This document shows positions 1-8,528 of a stretch of 64,000 bases of DNA, piece by piece; position 1 is the first letter of the stretch, and each line of letters opens with the position of its first letter. This stretch comes from Burkholderia sp. BCC0322 (GTDB lineage: Bacteria > Pseudomonadota > Gammaproteobacteria > Burkholderiales > Burkholderiaceae), in contig NZ_CADFDU010000001.1 of NCBI RefSeq assembly GCF_902833045.1, positions 1,071,927 to 1,135,926 of the forward strand, in the 5' to 3' direction. The position numbers and the translations under genes were made by a program. Under the pieces are notes generated by a model. The model saw only the letters and a list, made by a program, of their open reading frames with translations. It did no database searches and was not told the origin of the DNA.

Positions 1-248
1 AAGCACGCGTATACGGTGGCTTGAATTTTATTCAGACATGAGAACAAGGTTTCGTCGGGATCGTCGTAAATCCGATATGGTATGCAGAGCGATTCGCCTC
101 GAACAACGACCTGCAATCCATCATCGGTTGCGTTGCCACGTCCAATCAAATCCGCGACGACACTCACATCCGAGCGCAACGCCTTCGGAAAAGCCGCTAT
201 GAATGAACTGAATAGGGTCGCGTTTGCAGTTGGTTGAATGAGAGTCAT
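1..248 (-). CDS. Hypothetical protein, 5' part only (runs off the left edge)
   Basis: An open frame starts at ATG 246-248 and continues past base 1, giving about 82 residues that begin MTLIQPTANA. The reading is protein-like (for example LQVVVRGESLCIPYRIYDD) and differs from the longer overlapping frame on the same strand that stops at 121, which reads like a shadow. The frame is open further upstream to about base 310 without another ATG, and no clear ribosome site precedes 248, so the start is uncertain. I recognise no family. It is the next gene downstream of the efflux operon on the same strand, about 200 bp away. Confidence 0.55.
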   Translation of the reverse strand, partial: MTLIQPTANATLFSSFIAAFPKALRSDVSVVADLIGRGNATDDGLQVVVRGESLCIPYRIYDDPDETLFSCLNKIQATVYAC

Positions 249-363
249 ACATCGTCGCGGGTAGTACGAGGTGTTGCCATTGTGGCATGGGAGCCTCAGA
301 GACCATCAATATTCCTCCCGAATGTCCGTTTCCGGTAACCTCGACTGTCCCCTTCGGGTCGAT

Positions 364-431
364 CACTGCCCTTGATGAGGTGACATCCAGGCAAGCTCAG
401 AGCTAATCCGGCGCTGACTGAAAGGGCAGTG
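364..431. repeat. 10-bp inverted repeat with 48-bp spacer
   Basis: CACTGCCCTT at 364-373 and AAGGGCAGTG at 422-431 are perfect inverted copies. They lie between the efflux operon end and the next gene. A hairpin with such a long loop is a weak terminator and there is no T-run. It could be a transcript end structure or a tiny remnant element, but I see no target duplication at its edges. Confidence 0.4.
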
Positions 432-447
432 TCCAGACTTACACGAC

Positions 448-1887
448 TCAGTTGTTCTTCGCCACCGCCTCCACCTCCGGCCCACCCGCCGCATCATTCC
501 TGCTCCACCCACCCCCAAGCGACCGATACAGCGCCACCGCCGCCAGCGCGTGTTCGCGCTTGACCTGATTGAGCGAATCCGAATCCCGCAGATAGACCTC
601 CTGCGCGGACAGCACATCCAGAAAATCCGTCGCGCCACCTTTATAGAGCTGATTCGCCAACCCAAGCGCTTTATCCGAAGCAGCAAGCGCACTATCAAGC
701 CTGCGCGTCGTCTCATCGGAACTGACGAGATTCGCCCGCGCATCCTCGACTTCCCGCAACGCCTGCAGCATCGTCTGCCGTAACCCGAGTTCCGACTCGC
801 GCATCCGGCTTTCGCTCTGCGCGATATCGGCGGTAATCCGCCCCGCATTGAAGATCGGGCTCGTCGCACTCAACGCGGCACTGAACAGGTTATCGGTCAA
901 CGTCGGCAACCCGAGATAGGAAGCGGCCAGAATCCCGTCCGTAAGGTTCAACGAAAACTTCGGATACCGTTCGGCCTTCGCCACGCCGACTTGCGCCGCC
1001 CGTCGCTCGACCTGCGCATACGCCGTCAGCACATCCGGCCGCCGCAGCAACGCTTGCGAAGGCAACGTCCCCGGCGCGCCCACCGGCGGCGCCGGAATCT
1101 CCCCAGCCTGCGCGAGCACGAGCCGATCGACCGATTCCGGCGTGCGCCCCGAATACACCGCAATCAGATTGAGCTGATGCGCAATCTGCGCCTGCGTCGG
1201 CGGAATCCGCGCTTCGAGCGCGTCGAGCTGGTTCTGCGCACGCGTGACGTCGAGCTCCGTCGACAGCCCGAACGCCTGTCGCTTGCGCGTGAGTTCGAGC
1301 GCATGCTGCCGGATCTTCGCGTTGTCCTGCAGGATCTTCAATTCCTGCTGCGCCCAGCGCAGATCGACATACGCGGAAGCCGCATCGGCCGCGAGCGCGA
1401 GCCGCATCGCATCCTCCGCATGCTTCTGCCCGACCAGCTCGGCTTGCGCGGCAAGCAGGTCGAGCCGTTCGCCGCCGAACACGTCGGGTGACCAGCTCAG
1501 CGCGAGCCCCGCGCCGGCCTGTCGCACATAGCCGAGCGGCGGCGGCGTGTTCTGGCGGGCGTCGGCCGCATGCGCGGTCGCGTCGAGTTCGGGCAGCAGC
1601 ACCGCGCGCTTCTGCACGGTCAGCGCCTGCGCCTGCTTCACGCGTTCGGCGGCCGCCTGCAGATCGAGGTTGCCGTCGAGCACGGTGGCGATCAGCCGGT
1701 CGAGCACGGGATCGTGGAATTGCGCCCACCACGCGGCGGCGTCGATGTCCGCGCGCGGCACATCGGTATCCCAACCATCCGGCGCGAGCGTTCGAACCGA
1801 ATCCTGAAGCGCCGGATGCTGCGCGGGCTGCACCGCACATCCTGCGGCGAGTGCGCTGACGGCGAGGGCGACGAGAAGTTTTTTCAT
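448..1887 (-). CDS. Outer-membrane efflux lipoprotein (NodT/OprM-type OMF)
   Basis: 479 residues, the usual size for outer-membrane factors of tripartite pumps. The N-terminus is a lipoprotein signal (MKKLLVALAVSALAAGC) with the lipobox LAAGC, so the mature protein should begin at Cys17 and be lipid-anchored. Two repeated helical OEP domains follow; phrases such as LRRPDVLTAYAQVERRAA are typical of this family. It forms the TolC-like exit duct through the outer membrane for the EmrA/EmrB-type partners encoded just upstream. It is the third gene of a leftward operon and starts 19 bp after the pump gene ends. The substrate cannot be read from the sequence. Confidence 0.93.
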   Translation of the reverse strand: MKKLLVALAVSALAAGCAVQPAQHPALQDSVRTLAPDGWDTDVPRADIDAAAWWAQFHDPVLDRLIATVLDGNLDLQAAAERVKQAQALTVQKRAVLLPELDATAHAADARQNTPPPLGYVRQAGAGLALSWSPDVFGGERLDLLAAQAELVGQKHAEDAMRLALAADAASAYVDLRWAQQELKILQDNAKIRQHALELTRKRQAFGLSTELDVTRAQNQLDALEARIPPTQAQIAHQLNLIAVYSGRTPESVDRLVLAQAGEIPAPPVGAPGTLPSQALLRRPDVLTAYAQVERRAAQVGVAKAERYPKFSLNLTDGILAASYLGLPTLTDNLFSAALSATSPIFNAGRITADIAQSESRMRESELGLRQTMLQALREVEDARANLVSSDETTRRLDSALAASDKALGLANQLYKGGATDFLDVLSAQEVYLRDSDSLNQVKREHALAAVALYRSLGGGWSRNDAAGGPEVEAVAKNN

Positions 1888-1906
1888 GATGGTGATGACC
1901 TCAACC

Positions 1907-3481
1907 TCAGTGCGCGTCCGGCGGCGGCGCGTTCAGGGAAATGGGTTTGGAGAAGACGACCGCGATCAGCGCGACGACGAAGCACAGCGACAGCGCGTAG
2001 TACGCATCCGCATACGTGAGCGTCAGCGCTTCGCGATAGATCAGGTGGTGCAGGTTCGCCAGGCCGGCTTGCGCGGTGTCCAGCGTGTTGCCGGCCACGG
2101 ACGCCCAGTACGCGGCCTGGCGATCGAGCAGCGATGCGATCTGCGGCTGGCCGGCGCTCACGTGCTCGTTCAGGCGCAGATAGTGAAAGTTCAGCCGGTC
2201 GTTGAGCATCGTCGCACTCACCGCGATGCCGATCGCCCCGCCGAGATTGCGCATCAGGTTGAACAGGCCGCTCGCCGATTTCAGGCGCGACTGCGGCAGC
2301 GAGCCGAGCGCCATCGTCACGATCGGCGGCACGCTGAACTGCTGGCCGATGCCGCGCAGCGCCTGCGGCAGCAGCAGTTCGCGCCAGCCCCAGTCGTGCG
2401 TGATCGGCGTGTACAGGTAGCAGCCGAGCCCAAAGCAGATCAATCCGAACACGAGCAGCGCGCGCAGGCTGAAGAAGCGCGCGGCGAACGCATACGCACA
2501 GAGCGCGACCAGCTGGAACGCGCCGACCGACAGCAGGGCGATGCCGATCTGCAGCGAGCTGAACGCGCGCACCTGCGCAAGGAACAGCGGCGTCAGGAAC
2601 ACGGTCACGAAGATCCCGATGCCGGTCACGAACGACAGCAGGCTGCCGATCCCGAAGTTGCGCACCGCGAGCGCGCGCAGGTCGACAATCGGATCCTTCG
2701 CGGTCAGCGCGTGAACGATGAACAGGAAGCCGCAGATGCCGGAGATCCATGCGCAGATCACGATTGCATCGTCGCCGAACCAGTTCTTGCGCGGGCCTTC
2801 CTCCAGCACGTATTCGAGGCAGCCGAGGAAACCCGACATCAGCGCGATGCCGAGATAGTCGCCGCGCTTGATGAGGCTGAGGTCGGGTTCGTCGATATGG
2901 ACGTAGCGCGGCACGAGTAAGGCCACTGCGATGCCCGGCACGAGGTTCAGGTAGAACAGCCAGTGCCACGACCATTGATCGGTGATCCAGCCGCCGATCA
3001 CGGGGCCGATCGCCGGGGCGAGCGATGCGAGCGCGCCGATGGTCGTCGAGGCGATCAGCCGCTGCCTGCCGGGGAACAGCACGAACGCGGTGGTGAACAC
3101 GGTCGGGATCATCGCGGCGCCGAGCGCACCCTGCAGCCCGCGAAACAGGATCATCGAATTGATGTCCCACGCGAGCCCGCACAGCATGCTGGTGATCGTG
3201 AAGCCGACGGCCGATGCGGCGAACAGCCAGCGCGTCGACATCACTTTCGACAGCCAGCCCGACATCGGGATCACGATGATCTCGGCGATCAGGTAGGCCG
3301 TCTGTACCCACGACAGTTCGTCCTGGCTCGCGGACAAGCCGCCGCCGATGTCGCGCAGCGACGACGCGACGATCTGGATGTCGAGCGTCGCCATGAAGAA
3401 GCCGACGCACATCAGCGCGAACGCGAACACGCGCTGCTTGGTCGGTTGCGACGCCGGGTCGCCGGAAAACGCGGTGGTCAT
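1907..3481 (-). CDS. emrB: DHA2-family MFS multidrug transporter (EmrB/QacA type)
   Basis: 524 residues with about 14 hydrophobic segments, the layout of DHA2 drug:proton antiporters. The N-terminal part shows the usual motif FMATLDIQIVASSL in segment 1, and the conserved phrases LSWVQTAYLIAE and IPMSGWLS follow. It should sit in the inner membrane and drive proton-coupled export through the adaptor and the outer-membrane duct encoded on either side. A GGGAG ribosome site precedes the ATG at 3481. It lies 13 bp behind emrA, so the two are co-transcribed. The symbol reflects family only; the specific drug is unknown. Confidence 0.93.
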   Translation of the reverse strand: MTTAFSGDPASQPTKQRVFAFALMCVGFFMATLDIQIVASSLRDIGGGLSASQDELSWVQTAYLIAEIIVIPMSGWLSKVMSTRWLFAASAVGFTITSMLCGLAWDINSMILFRGLQGALGAAMIPTVFTTAFVLFPGRQRLIASTTIGALASLAPAIGPVIGGWITDQWSWHWLFYLNLVPGIAVALLVPRYVHIDEPDLSLIKRGDYLGIALMSGFLGCLEYVLEEGPRKNWFGDDAIVICAWISGICGFLFIVHALTAKDPIVDLRALAVRNFGIGSLLSFVTGIGIFVTVFLTPLFLAQVRAFSSLQIGIALLSVGAFQLVALCAYAFAARFFSLRALLVFGLICFGLGCYLYTPITHDWGWRELLLPQALRGIGQQFSVPPIVTMALGSLPQSRLKSASGLFNLMRNLGGAIGIAVSATMLNDRLNFHYLRLNEHVSAGQPQIASLLDRQAAYWASVAGNTLDTAQAGLANLHHLIYREALTLTYADAYYALSLCFVVALIAVVFSKPISLNAPPPDAH

Positions 3482-3494
3482 CGTCGTCTCCCGT

Positions 3495-4589
3495 TCAGTT
3501 CGCGTGATCGGTATGCACGGTCACGACCGCGGACAGGCCGGGGCGCAGCACGTGGTCGAGGCCCGGCTGCGGATCGAGATGCACGCGCACGGGCACGCGC
3601 TGGACGATCTTCGTGAAGTTGCCGGTCGCGTTCTCTGGCGGCAGCACGCTGAAGGTGGCGCCGGTGGCGGGGGCGAGGCTGTCGACGCGGCCGTGCAGGC
3701 GCGTGCTCGACGCATCGAGCGACACGTCGACGCGATCGCCCGCGTGCATCTTGCGAAGCTGGTCTTCCTTGAAGTTCGCGTCGATCCACAGCCCGGAAGC
3801 CGGCACGATCGTCAGCAGCGGCACGCCGACGTTCGCGAGCATCCCGACGCGGCCCGTGCGATTGCCGACGTAGCCGTCGACCGGCGCGCGGATCGTCGTG
3901 TATTCGACGTTGAGCGCGGCGACGCGCTGCGCGGCAAGCGCGGTGTTCACGCGGGCCCGCGCGTCGGCGAGTTGCGCGCCGAGCACGTCGAGCTGCCGCT
4001 TCGATGCGAGCAGCGCGGCGTCGCTGCGCTCGACGGCGGCGCCGGCCTTCGAGTAATCGGCGTCCGCGCGTTCGACGATCTGGTTCGACACGGCGTCGGA
4101 TTTCACGAGCTCGCGGTAGCGCACGCGATCCGATGCGGCACGCGTCAGCTCGGCCGACGATGCGCTCTTGTCGGCCGCCTGCTGGCCGATCACCGCGTAT
4201 TGCAGTTGCTGCTTCGCCTCGAGTTCGGTCACGGCGGCGCGCGCGCTGTCGACTTCGGCGCTGGCCTGTGCGAGTTTCGCGTCGTAGTCGCGCGCATCGA
4301 GCTGCACGAGCACGTCGCCGGCCTTCACGCGCTGGTTGTCGGTCACGAGGATCCTGTCGACGAAGCCGTTGACCTTCGGCGCGAGCACCGTCACGTCGCC
4401 GCCGACGTACGCATCGTCGGTGCTCTCCTGGAAGCGCAGCACGAACAGCCAGTCGAGCGCGGCGGCGGCGACGACGATGACGACGGCGCCCACCGCGATG
4501 CGCATCCACGGCACACGGCGCTGTTGCTTCGCGGGCCGGTCTAGAGTGGCTGCTTCACGGGATGAGGCAGCGCCTTGGGTCGTATCCAT
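3495..4589 (-). CDS. emrA: HlyD/EmrA-family membrane fusion protein
   Basis: 364 residues: a short cytoplasmic N-terminus, one membrane anchor at about residues 27-50, then the split biotinyl-lipoyl-like and coiled-coil hairpin regions of a periplasmic adaptor (for example DDAYVGGDVTVLAPKVNG and TTIRAPVDGYVGNRTG). It links the EmrB-like pump to the outer-membrane factor. It is the first gene of the efflux operon. The ATG at 4589 is preceded by TAGGTGA. The palindromic motif at 4599-4615 overlaps this ribosome site, so a bound repressor would block expression of the whole operon. Confidence 0.93.
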   Translation of the reverse strand: MDTTQGAASSREAATLDRPAKQQRRVPWMRIAVGAVVIVVAAAALDWLFVLRFQESTDDAYVGGDVTVLAPKVNGFVDRILVTDNQRVKAGDVLVQLDARDYDAKLAQASAEVDSARAAVTELEAKQQLQYAVIGQQAADKSASSAELTRAASDRVRYRELVKSDAVSNQIVERADADYSKAGAAVERSDAALLASKRQLDVLGAQLADARARVNTALAAQRVAALNVEYTTIRAPVDGYVGNRTGRVGMLANVGVPLLTIVPASGLWIDANFKEDQLRKMHAGDRVDVSLDASSTRLHGRVDSLAPATGATFSVLPPENATGNFTKIVQRVPVRVHLDPQPGLDHVLRPGLSAVVTVHTDHAN

Positions 4590-4598
4590 CGATTCACC

Positions 4599-4615
4599 TA
4601 TGTATATGCACTTAT
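4599..4615. promoter_or_regulatory. Putative MarR operator at the emrA start
   Basis: TATGTATATGCACTTAT matches the motif in front of the second MarR gene (6176-6192) at 14 of 17 positions, and more loosely the start of the first MarR gene (5079-5095). It lies 10 bp from the emrA start codon. The repeated occurrence before co-localised genes is seen directly; the identity of the binding protein is inference. Confidence 0.6.
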
Positions 4616-4653
4616 CAAAACGATCGACGTCGTGTCGTCGATCGGGGAAGGGG

Positions 4654-5085
4654 CTAGCGTTCCGGGAGGTTGTGCGTGATCCGGAACAATTCGTCTCTCA
4701 GGCGGGCCGCCTGGGTCGACCCGAACCGCTGCTCGAACGCTTCCTGCGCGGCGAGCCAGTGCACTTGCGCGTCGGCGATCTTCGTTTCGCCGTGCTCGGT
4801 CAGCGCGAACGTCTGGCGGCGGCACGGCGGCTCGATCCGGCCCGCCACCAGCGCCGCGCCGACGAGCGGCTTGAGCGCGCGCAGCAGCGCGGTGCGTTCG
4901 ATCACCAGCATGGCCGACAGCGTCGCCATCGTCAGGCCCGGCCGATCGCGCAGCAGCGCGAGAATGCTGTACTGCGACGGCGTCACGCCCGCCTGCGACA
5001 GATAACGTTCGTAGAACTGCGAGATCCGGCGGGCGGCTTGCCGGACGGCGAAGCAATCGTCATCGGTGAGCGTTGTCTTGTGCAT
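4654..5085 (-). CDS. MarR-family transcriptional regulator (copy 1)
   Basis: 143 residues with a winged-helix MarR domain: GVTPSQYSILALL, then LSAMLVIERTALLRALKPL as the recognition region. It closely resembles the second MarR protein at 6205-6633, and aligning the two N-termini supports the ATG at 5085 over a GTG six bases upstream. No clear ribosome site is visible, so the message may be nearly leaderless. It lies just upstream of the efflux operon on the same strand and probably represses it, as MarR/EmrR proteins do for pumps of this type. The start codon lies inside a copy of the shared operator-like motif, suggesting autoregulation. Confidence 0.88.
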   Translation of the reverse strand: MHKTTLTDDDCFAVRQAARRISQFYERYLSQAGVTPSQYSILALLRDRPGLTMATLSAMLVIERTALLRALKPLVGAALVAGRIEPPCRRQTFALTEHGETKIADAQVHWLAAQEAFEQRFGSTQAARLRDELFRITHNLPER

Positions 5086-5095
5086 GTACACATGT
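5079..5095. promoter_or_regulatory. Putative MarR operator overlapping the marR copy 1 start
   Basis: TGTGCATGTACACATGT contains the palindrome CATGTGTACATG (on the minus strand) and is a degenerate version of the motif at 4599 and 6176. It covers the start codon of the first MarR gene. It is the weakest match of the three. Confidence 0.45.
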
Positions 5096-5192
5096 TAGGG
5101 CGAGGGGGGGTACGAATCGATGGTCGGGGCAGGATCAGATTGGTGTCGTGGCTGTACCAATCGGCGGCCGACCGGTGCGTTCGCGCGCCGGA

Positions 5193-6113
5193 TCAGGCCG
5201 CGGCCGGAACAATCCAGCCTTCGCGGTCGCAGTAGGCGGCCGTGTAGTCGATGAACGCCTTGACCTTCGCGGGCAGCAGCGCGCGGTTCGCGTACGCGAG
5301 CTTGATCTCGACGAACCCGTCGACGAGATCGGCGTCGGCCAGCAACTGCACGAGCGCGCCCGACGCGAGCTGGGCGCCGACGAGCGTCTTCGGCACGACG
5401 CCGATGCCGAAGTCATGCATCACCATTTCGCGGTTGAAGACGGGGCTGTTCGACGAGATGTCGAAGCGGAACGGCACGGTCAGCGTGTTGCCGTCGACGC
5501 GGAACGACAGCGCGGGCCGGCGCAGCGACGGCGACATCGGCACGAACGGATGGTCGGCGAGGTCGGCCGGCGTGACCGGGCGCGAACGGGCTTGCAGATA
5601 CGCGGGCGTCGCGACGATCACGAGCGGAATCCGTTCGATGAGCCGCACGACGGTCGATTCGTTCGTCAGCATGTACGGCACGACGATGCCGATGTCGTAG
5701 CCTTCGCCGACCAGATCGACCGGGCGCTCGGTCAGCGTCACGTCGAGGCGCACCCTCGGGTGAGCGGCCTTGAAGCCAGCGATCAGCGGCACCAGCTGGT
5801 TCAGCGCGGCCGTCGTGTGCGCGACGAGGCGCAGCAGGCCTTCGGGCTCGCGCGTCGAGGCCTGCGCTTCCGCCTCGAGCGAGTCGAGTTCGTCGAGCAC
5901 GGCCGCGCAGCGCTCGTAGATGCGCTCGGCCGTTTCGGTCAACGACACCTGGCGGGTGGTCCGGTGCAGCAGCCGGCTGCCGAAACGCGCTTCCAGATCC
6001 GCGACCGCGCGCGACACGACAGGCCGTGCGAGGCCGTGGATGTCGGCGGCGCGCGTGAAGCTGCGCATCTCCACCACCGACCGGAAAATCCGCAGCTTGT
6101 CGATGTAGTCCAT
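5193..6113 (-). CDS. LysR-family regulator (CrgA/AaeR-like)
   Basis: 306 residues. The N-terminal helix-turn-helix (MDYIDKLRIFRSVVEMRSFT, then RPVVSRAVADLEARFGSRLL) and the substrate-binding half are typical of LysR proteins that lie next to efflux or aromatic-acid genes. The start at 6113 is chosen because AAGGAG sits 6 bases upstream and the LysR domain begins there; the frame is open 41 codons further upstream but that part lacks a ribosome site. It is divergent from the second MarR gene across a 91-bp region carrying the operator-like motif. The inducer is unknown. Confidence 0.9.
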   Translation of the reverse strand: MDYIDKLRIFRSVVEMRSFTRAADIHGLARPVVSRAVADLEARFGSRLLHRTTRQVSLTETAERIYERCAAVLDELDSLEAEAQASTREPEGLLRLVAHTTAALNQLVPLIAGFKAAHPRVRLDVTLTERPVDLVGEGYDIGIVVPYMLTNESTVVRLIERIPLVIVATPAYLQARSRPVTPADLADHPFVPMSPSLRRPALSFRVDGNTLTVPFRFDISSNSPVFNREMVMHDFGIGVVPKTLVGAQLASGALVQLLADADLVDGFVEIKLAYANRALLPAKVKAFIDYTAAYCDREGWIVPAAA

Positions 6114-6175
6114 GTCCGTCTCCTTGACGCGAGGGCCGGCCACCGGCCTTGTTACGGCGGAGTGTACATTGACTT

Positions 6176-6192
6176 TATGCATATGCACATAT
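6176..6192. promoter_or_regulatory. Putative MarR operator between lysR and marR copy 2
   Basis: TATGCATATGCACATAT is near-palindromic around GCATATGC and is the clearest copy of the motif shared with 4599-4615. It lies 13 bp upstream of the second MarR start codon, and the divergent LysR gene starts 62 bp away. That position suits autoregulation and possibly control of both genes. Confidence 0.6.
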
Positions 6193-6204
6193 AAATTGCG
6201 GAGC

Positions 6205-6633
6205 ATGAACGACACCTCGATTGTCCAGGCGTGCAACTGTCTCGCGCTGCGTCAGGCGGCACGCTTCGTCACGCAACTGTACGAGCGCCATCTGGCCCCG
6301 GTCGGGGTCACGCCCGCCCAGTTCTCGATCATGGCGAACCTGACGCGCCAGCCCGGCCTGCTGATGAGCGAACTCGCCGATGCGCTCGTGATGGATCGCA
6401 CGACGCTGCTGCGCGCGCTGAAGCCGCTGCAGCGCGACGGTGTCGTCGCGACGGCCGCATCCGAGCACGATGCGCGCGCGCACGCGCTGAGCCTTACGCA
6501 GCAGGGCGAGCACACGTTCGCGCGGGCGCGGGTCGCATGGCAGGCCGCGCAGGACGAATTCGAGATGCAGTTCGGCCGCGACCGCGCGAAGGCGCTGCGC
6601 GACGAGCTGTTCAGCGTGACCGCGGAACGCTAG
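6205..6633 (+). CDS. MarR-family transcriptional regulator (copy 2)
   Basis: 142 residues. The core GVTPAQFSIMANL and LADALVMDRTTLLRALKPL is a clear paralogue of the MarR protein at 4654-5085. The start at 6205 is chosen from GCGGAG just upstream and from the alignment with the paralogue; an in-frame extension back to 6112 reads through the operator and is unlikely. It is divergent from the LysR gene and carries the shared motif in its promoter. It may have arisen by local duplication and could cross-regulate the efflux operon. Confidence 0.9.
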   Translation: MNDTSIVQACNCLALRQAARFVTQLYERHLAPVGVTPAQFSIMANLTRQPGLLMSELADALVMDRTTLLRALKPLQRDGVVATAASEHDARAHALSLTQQGEHTFARARVAWQAAQDEFEMQFGRDRAKALRDELFSVTAER

Positions 6634-6710
6634 AGCGATCGGCGGCAAACTGGAGCGAAATTCGAGCCATTGGCCGCTTCATTGGCGTTGAATGGCGGAA
6701 ATTGGTTTTT

Positions 6711-6748
6711 AAACTGTCCGGATAGATGGTGATCTGGACAGTTTTTAT
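6711..6748. terminator. Rho-independent terminator after marR copy 2
   Basis: AAACTGTCC (6711-6719) pairs with GGACAGTTT (6736-6744); the inner bases extend the stem with one G-T pair around an 8-nt loop. A-rich and T-rich flanks on the two sides let it work in either direction. Confidence 0.7.
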
Positions 6749-6817
6749 TTCCAGTTGTAGAGTCCCCTGACGGATGTCATCGACCGGCGCCGCCGGCACG
6801 CGTCAGAGGAGCAATCG

Positions 6818-8065
6818 ATGCTGCAGTTGAGTGACCGCGACAGCGCCATGCTGCGCGGGGATTTCGGCGATGGCGTCGCGCGCGCGATGCGGATCGTCGC
6901 GCGCACGGCGCAAGTGATGTCCGCGCCGCACCTGATCGACATCACGTCCGCCCATATCGACGGCTGTCTTTACCACGGCCGGACGAGCCTCGACTTCGTC
7001 GAGTATTTCGTCGACACCGGCGCGAAGGTTGCGGTGCCGACCACGCTGAACGTCGGGTCGCTCGACCTGATCCATCCCGAGCTGTATCACGGCGATCGCA
7101 CGATCCAGCGCGACGCACAACGTCTGATGGACGCGCATCTGCAGCTCGGCTGCGAATCGAGCTTCACGTGTGCGCCGTACCAGTTGAAGAACCGTCCCGC
7201 GAAAGGCGAGCAGATCGCGTGGGCCGAATCGAACGCGATCGTGTTCGCGAACTCGGTGCTCGGCGCGCGGACGAGCCGGTACGGCGATTTTCTCGACCTG
7301 GCTGCCGCGATCACCGGGCGTGCGCCGTATGCGGGGCTGCATGTCGAAGCGAACCGCGCTGCACGAATCGTGTTCAACGCACCGGACTTCAGCCGCCTGC
7401 CGTCGCGCGACATCCATTTCGCCGCGCTCGGGCTGCTGATCGGCAGGATCGCGGGCGCGGTCGTGCCGGCGATCGTCGGGCTGCCTGCGGACACCACCGA
7501 AGACGAACTCAAGGCGCTCGGTGCGGCCGCCGCGTCGAGCGGGGCCGTCGCGCTGTTCCATGCGGTCGGCGTGACACCCGAGGCGCCGACGCTCGACGCC
7601 GCGTTGCACGGGCAAGCGGCGCCACGCACGGTTGACTTCGCGATGGCCGATCTCGACGAGATTCGCCGCACGCTGAACCACGGCGCGGCCGGCGATGCGC
7701 TCGTCGCGGTGGCGCTCGGCACGCCGCATTTCTCGCTGGCCGAATTCCGTACGCTCGATACGTTGCTCGACGCGTTCGACGGCAAGCCGGCCTGCGATTT
7801 CTACGTGAACACGAGCCGGTTCATCCTGTGGGAGCTGGACGAAGCCGGCCTCGCGGAGAAATTCGCTGCACGCGGCATCCAGATCGTCGTCGACACCTGC
7901 ACGTACATCACGCCGGTGATGAAGCAACTGTCGGGGCTCGTGATGACCAATTCGGGGAAATGGGCGTCGTATGCGCCCGCGAACATCGGCGTGACGGTCG
8001 CGTACGGCAGCATGCGCGAATGCGTGCGTTCGGCGTACGAAGGAAAGGTGCGATTCGATGACTGA
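6818..8065 (+). CDS. Aconitase X catalytic (large) subunit, DUF521
   Basis: 415 residues spanning the AcnX catalytic domain (phrases such as DITSAHIDGCLYHGR, PTTLNVGSLDLIHP, GCESSFTCAPYQL, NSGKWASYAPANIGV). AcnX enzymes are dehydratases related to aconitase; characterised bacterial members act on cis-3-hydroxy-L-proline and archaeal ones on phosphomevalonate. The bacterial activity is the likelier one here, but nothing nearby confirms the substrate. GAGGAG precedes the ATG. The small subunit starts within the last 8 bases, so the two are translationally coupled. No transporter or proline-pathway gene lies beside it. Confidence 0.85.
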   Translation: MLQLSDRDSAMLRGDFGDGVARAMRIVARTAQVMSAPHLIDITSAHIDGCLYHGRTSLDFVEYFVDTGAKVAVPTTLNVGSLDLIHPELYHGDRTIQRDAQRLMDAHLQLGCESSFTCAPYQLKNRPAKGEQIAWAESNAIVFANSVLGARTSRYGDFLDLAAAITGRAPYAGLHVEANRAARIVFNAPDFSRLPSRDIHFAALGLLIGRIAGAVVPAIVGLPADTTEDELKALGAAAASSGAVALFHAVGVTPEAPTLDAALHGQAAPRTVDFAMADLDEIRRTLNHGAAGDALVAVALGTPHFSLAEFRTLDTLLDAFDGKPACDFYVNTSRFILWELDEAGLAEKFAARGIQIVVDTCTYITPVMKQLSGLVMTNSGKWASYAPANIGVTVAYGSMRECVRSAYEGKVRFDD

Positions 8066-8507
8066 GGTCACGCGCAAGGTATTGACGGGCGACACGCTCG
8101 TACCGGGCCGCGCATGCGCACGCCCGTTCGTGCTCGACAAGCCGCTCAGCTTCTGGGGCGGCTATGACTCGGGCGCGGGAAGGATCGTCGATCGCGGGCA
8201 TCCGCAGGCCGGCGCGAGCCTCGCCGGCAAGGTGATGGTGATGCCGCACGCGAAGGGCTCGAGTTCGAGCAGCAGCGTGCTCGCGGAAGCCGTGCGCAAC
8301 GGCACGGGGCCGGTCGGGATCGTGCTGAAGGAGCGCGACCTGATCATCTCGATCGGCGCGATCGTCGCCGCCGAGCTGTATGCGATCGCGGTGCCGGTGG
8401 TGTGCGTGACCGATGACGTGTACGACGCGATCGTTGCCGCGAAGGGGGAGGTGCGGATCGACGCAGACGAGGGTGACGGCGGCGCGCGGATCTGCATCGA
8501 CCCGTGA
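8058..8507 (+). CDS. Aconitase X swivelling (small) subunit, DUF126
   Basis: 149 residues of the DUF126 swivel domain: SFWGGYDSGAGRIVDRGHPQ, then MPHAKGSSSSSSVLAEAVRNG, a serine-rich loop typical of this subunit. It partners the catalytic subunit encoded immediately upstream (8-bp overlap) to form the two-chain AcnX dehydratase. It ends 21 bp before the convergent membrane-protein gene, and I see no terminator in between. Confidence 0.87.
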   Translation: MTEVTRKVLTGDTLVPGRACARPFVLDKPLSFWGGYDSGAGRIVDRGHPQAGASLAGKVMVMPHAKGSSSSSSVLAEAVRNGTGPVGIVLKERDLIISIGAIVAAELYAIAVPVVCVTDDVYDAIVAAKGEVRIDADEGDGGARICIDP

Positions 8508-8528
8508 CACGTCGTGTGCCGGGGCGGC

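Noticed and set aside
121-366. 81-residue frame on the minus strand
   Set aside because: The composition is shadow-like and it overlaps a better protein-like frame (start 248) that continues off the window edge.
363-869. Arg/Ser-rich 168-residue frame on the minus strand
   Set aside because: It lies in another frame of the outer-membrane efflux gene and has the Arg/Ala composition of high-GC shadows.
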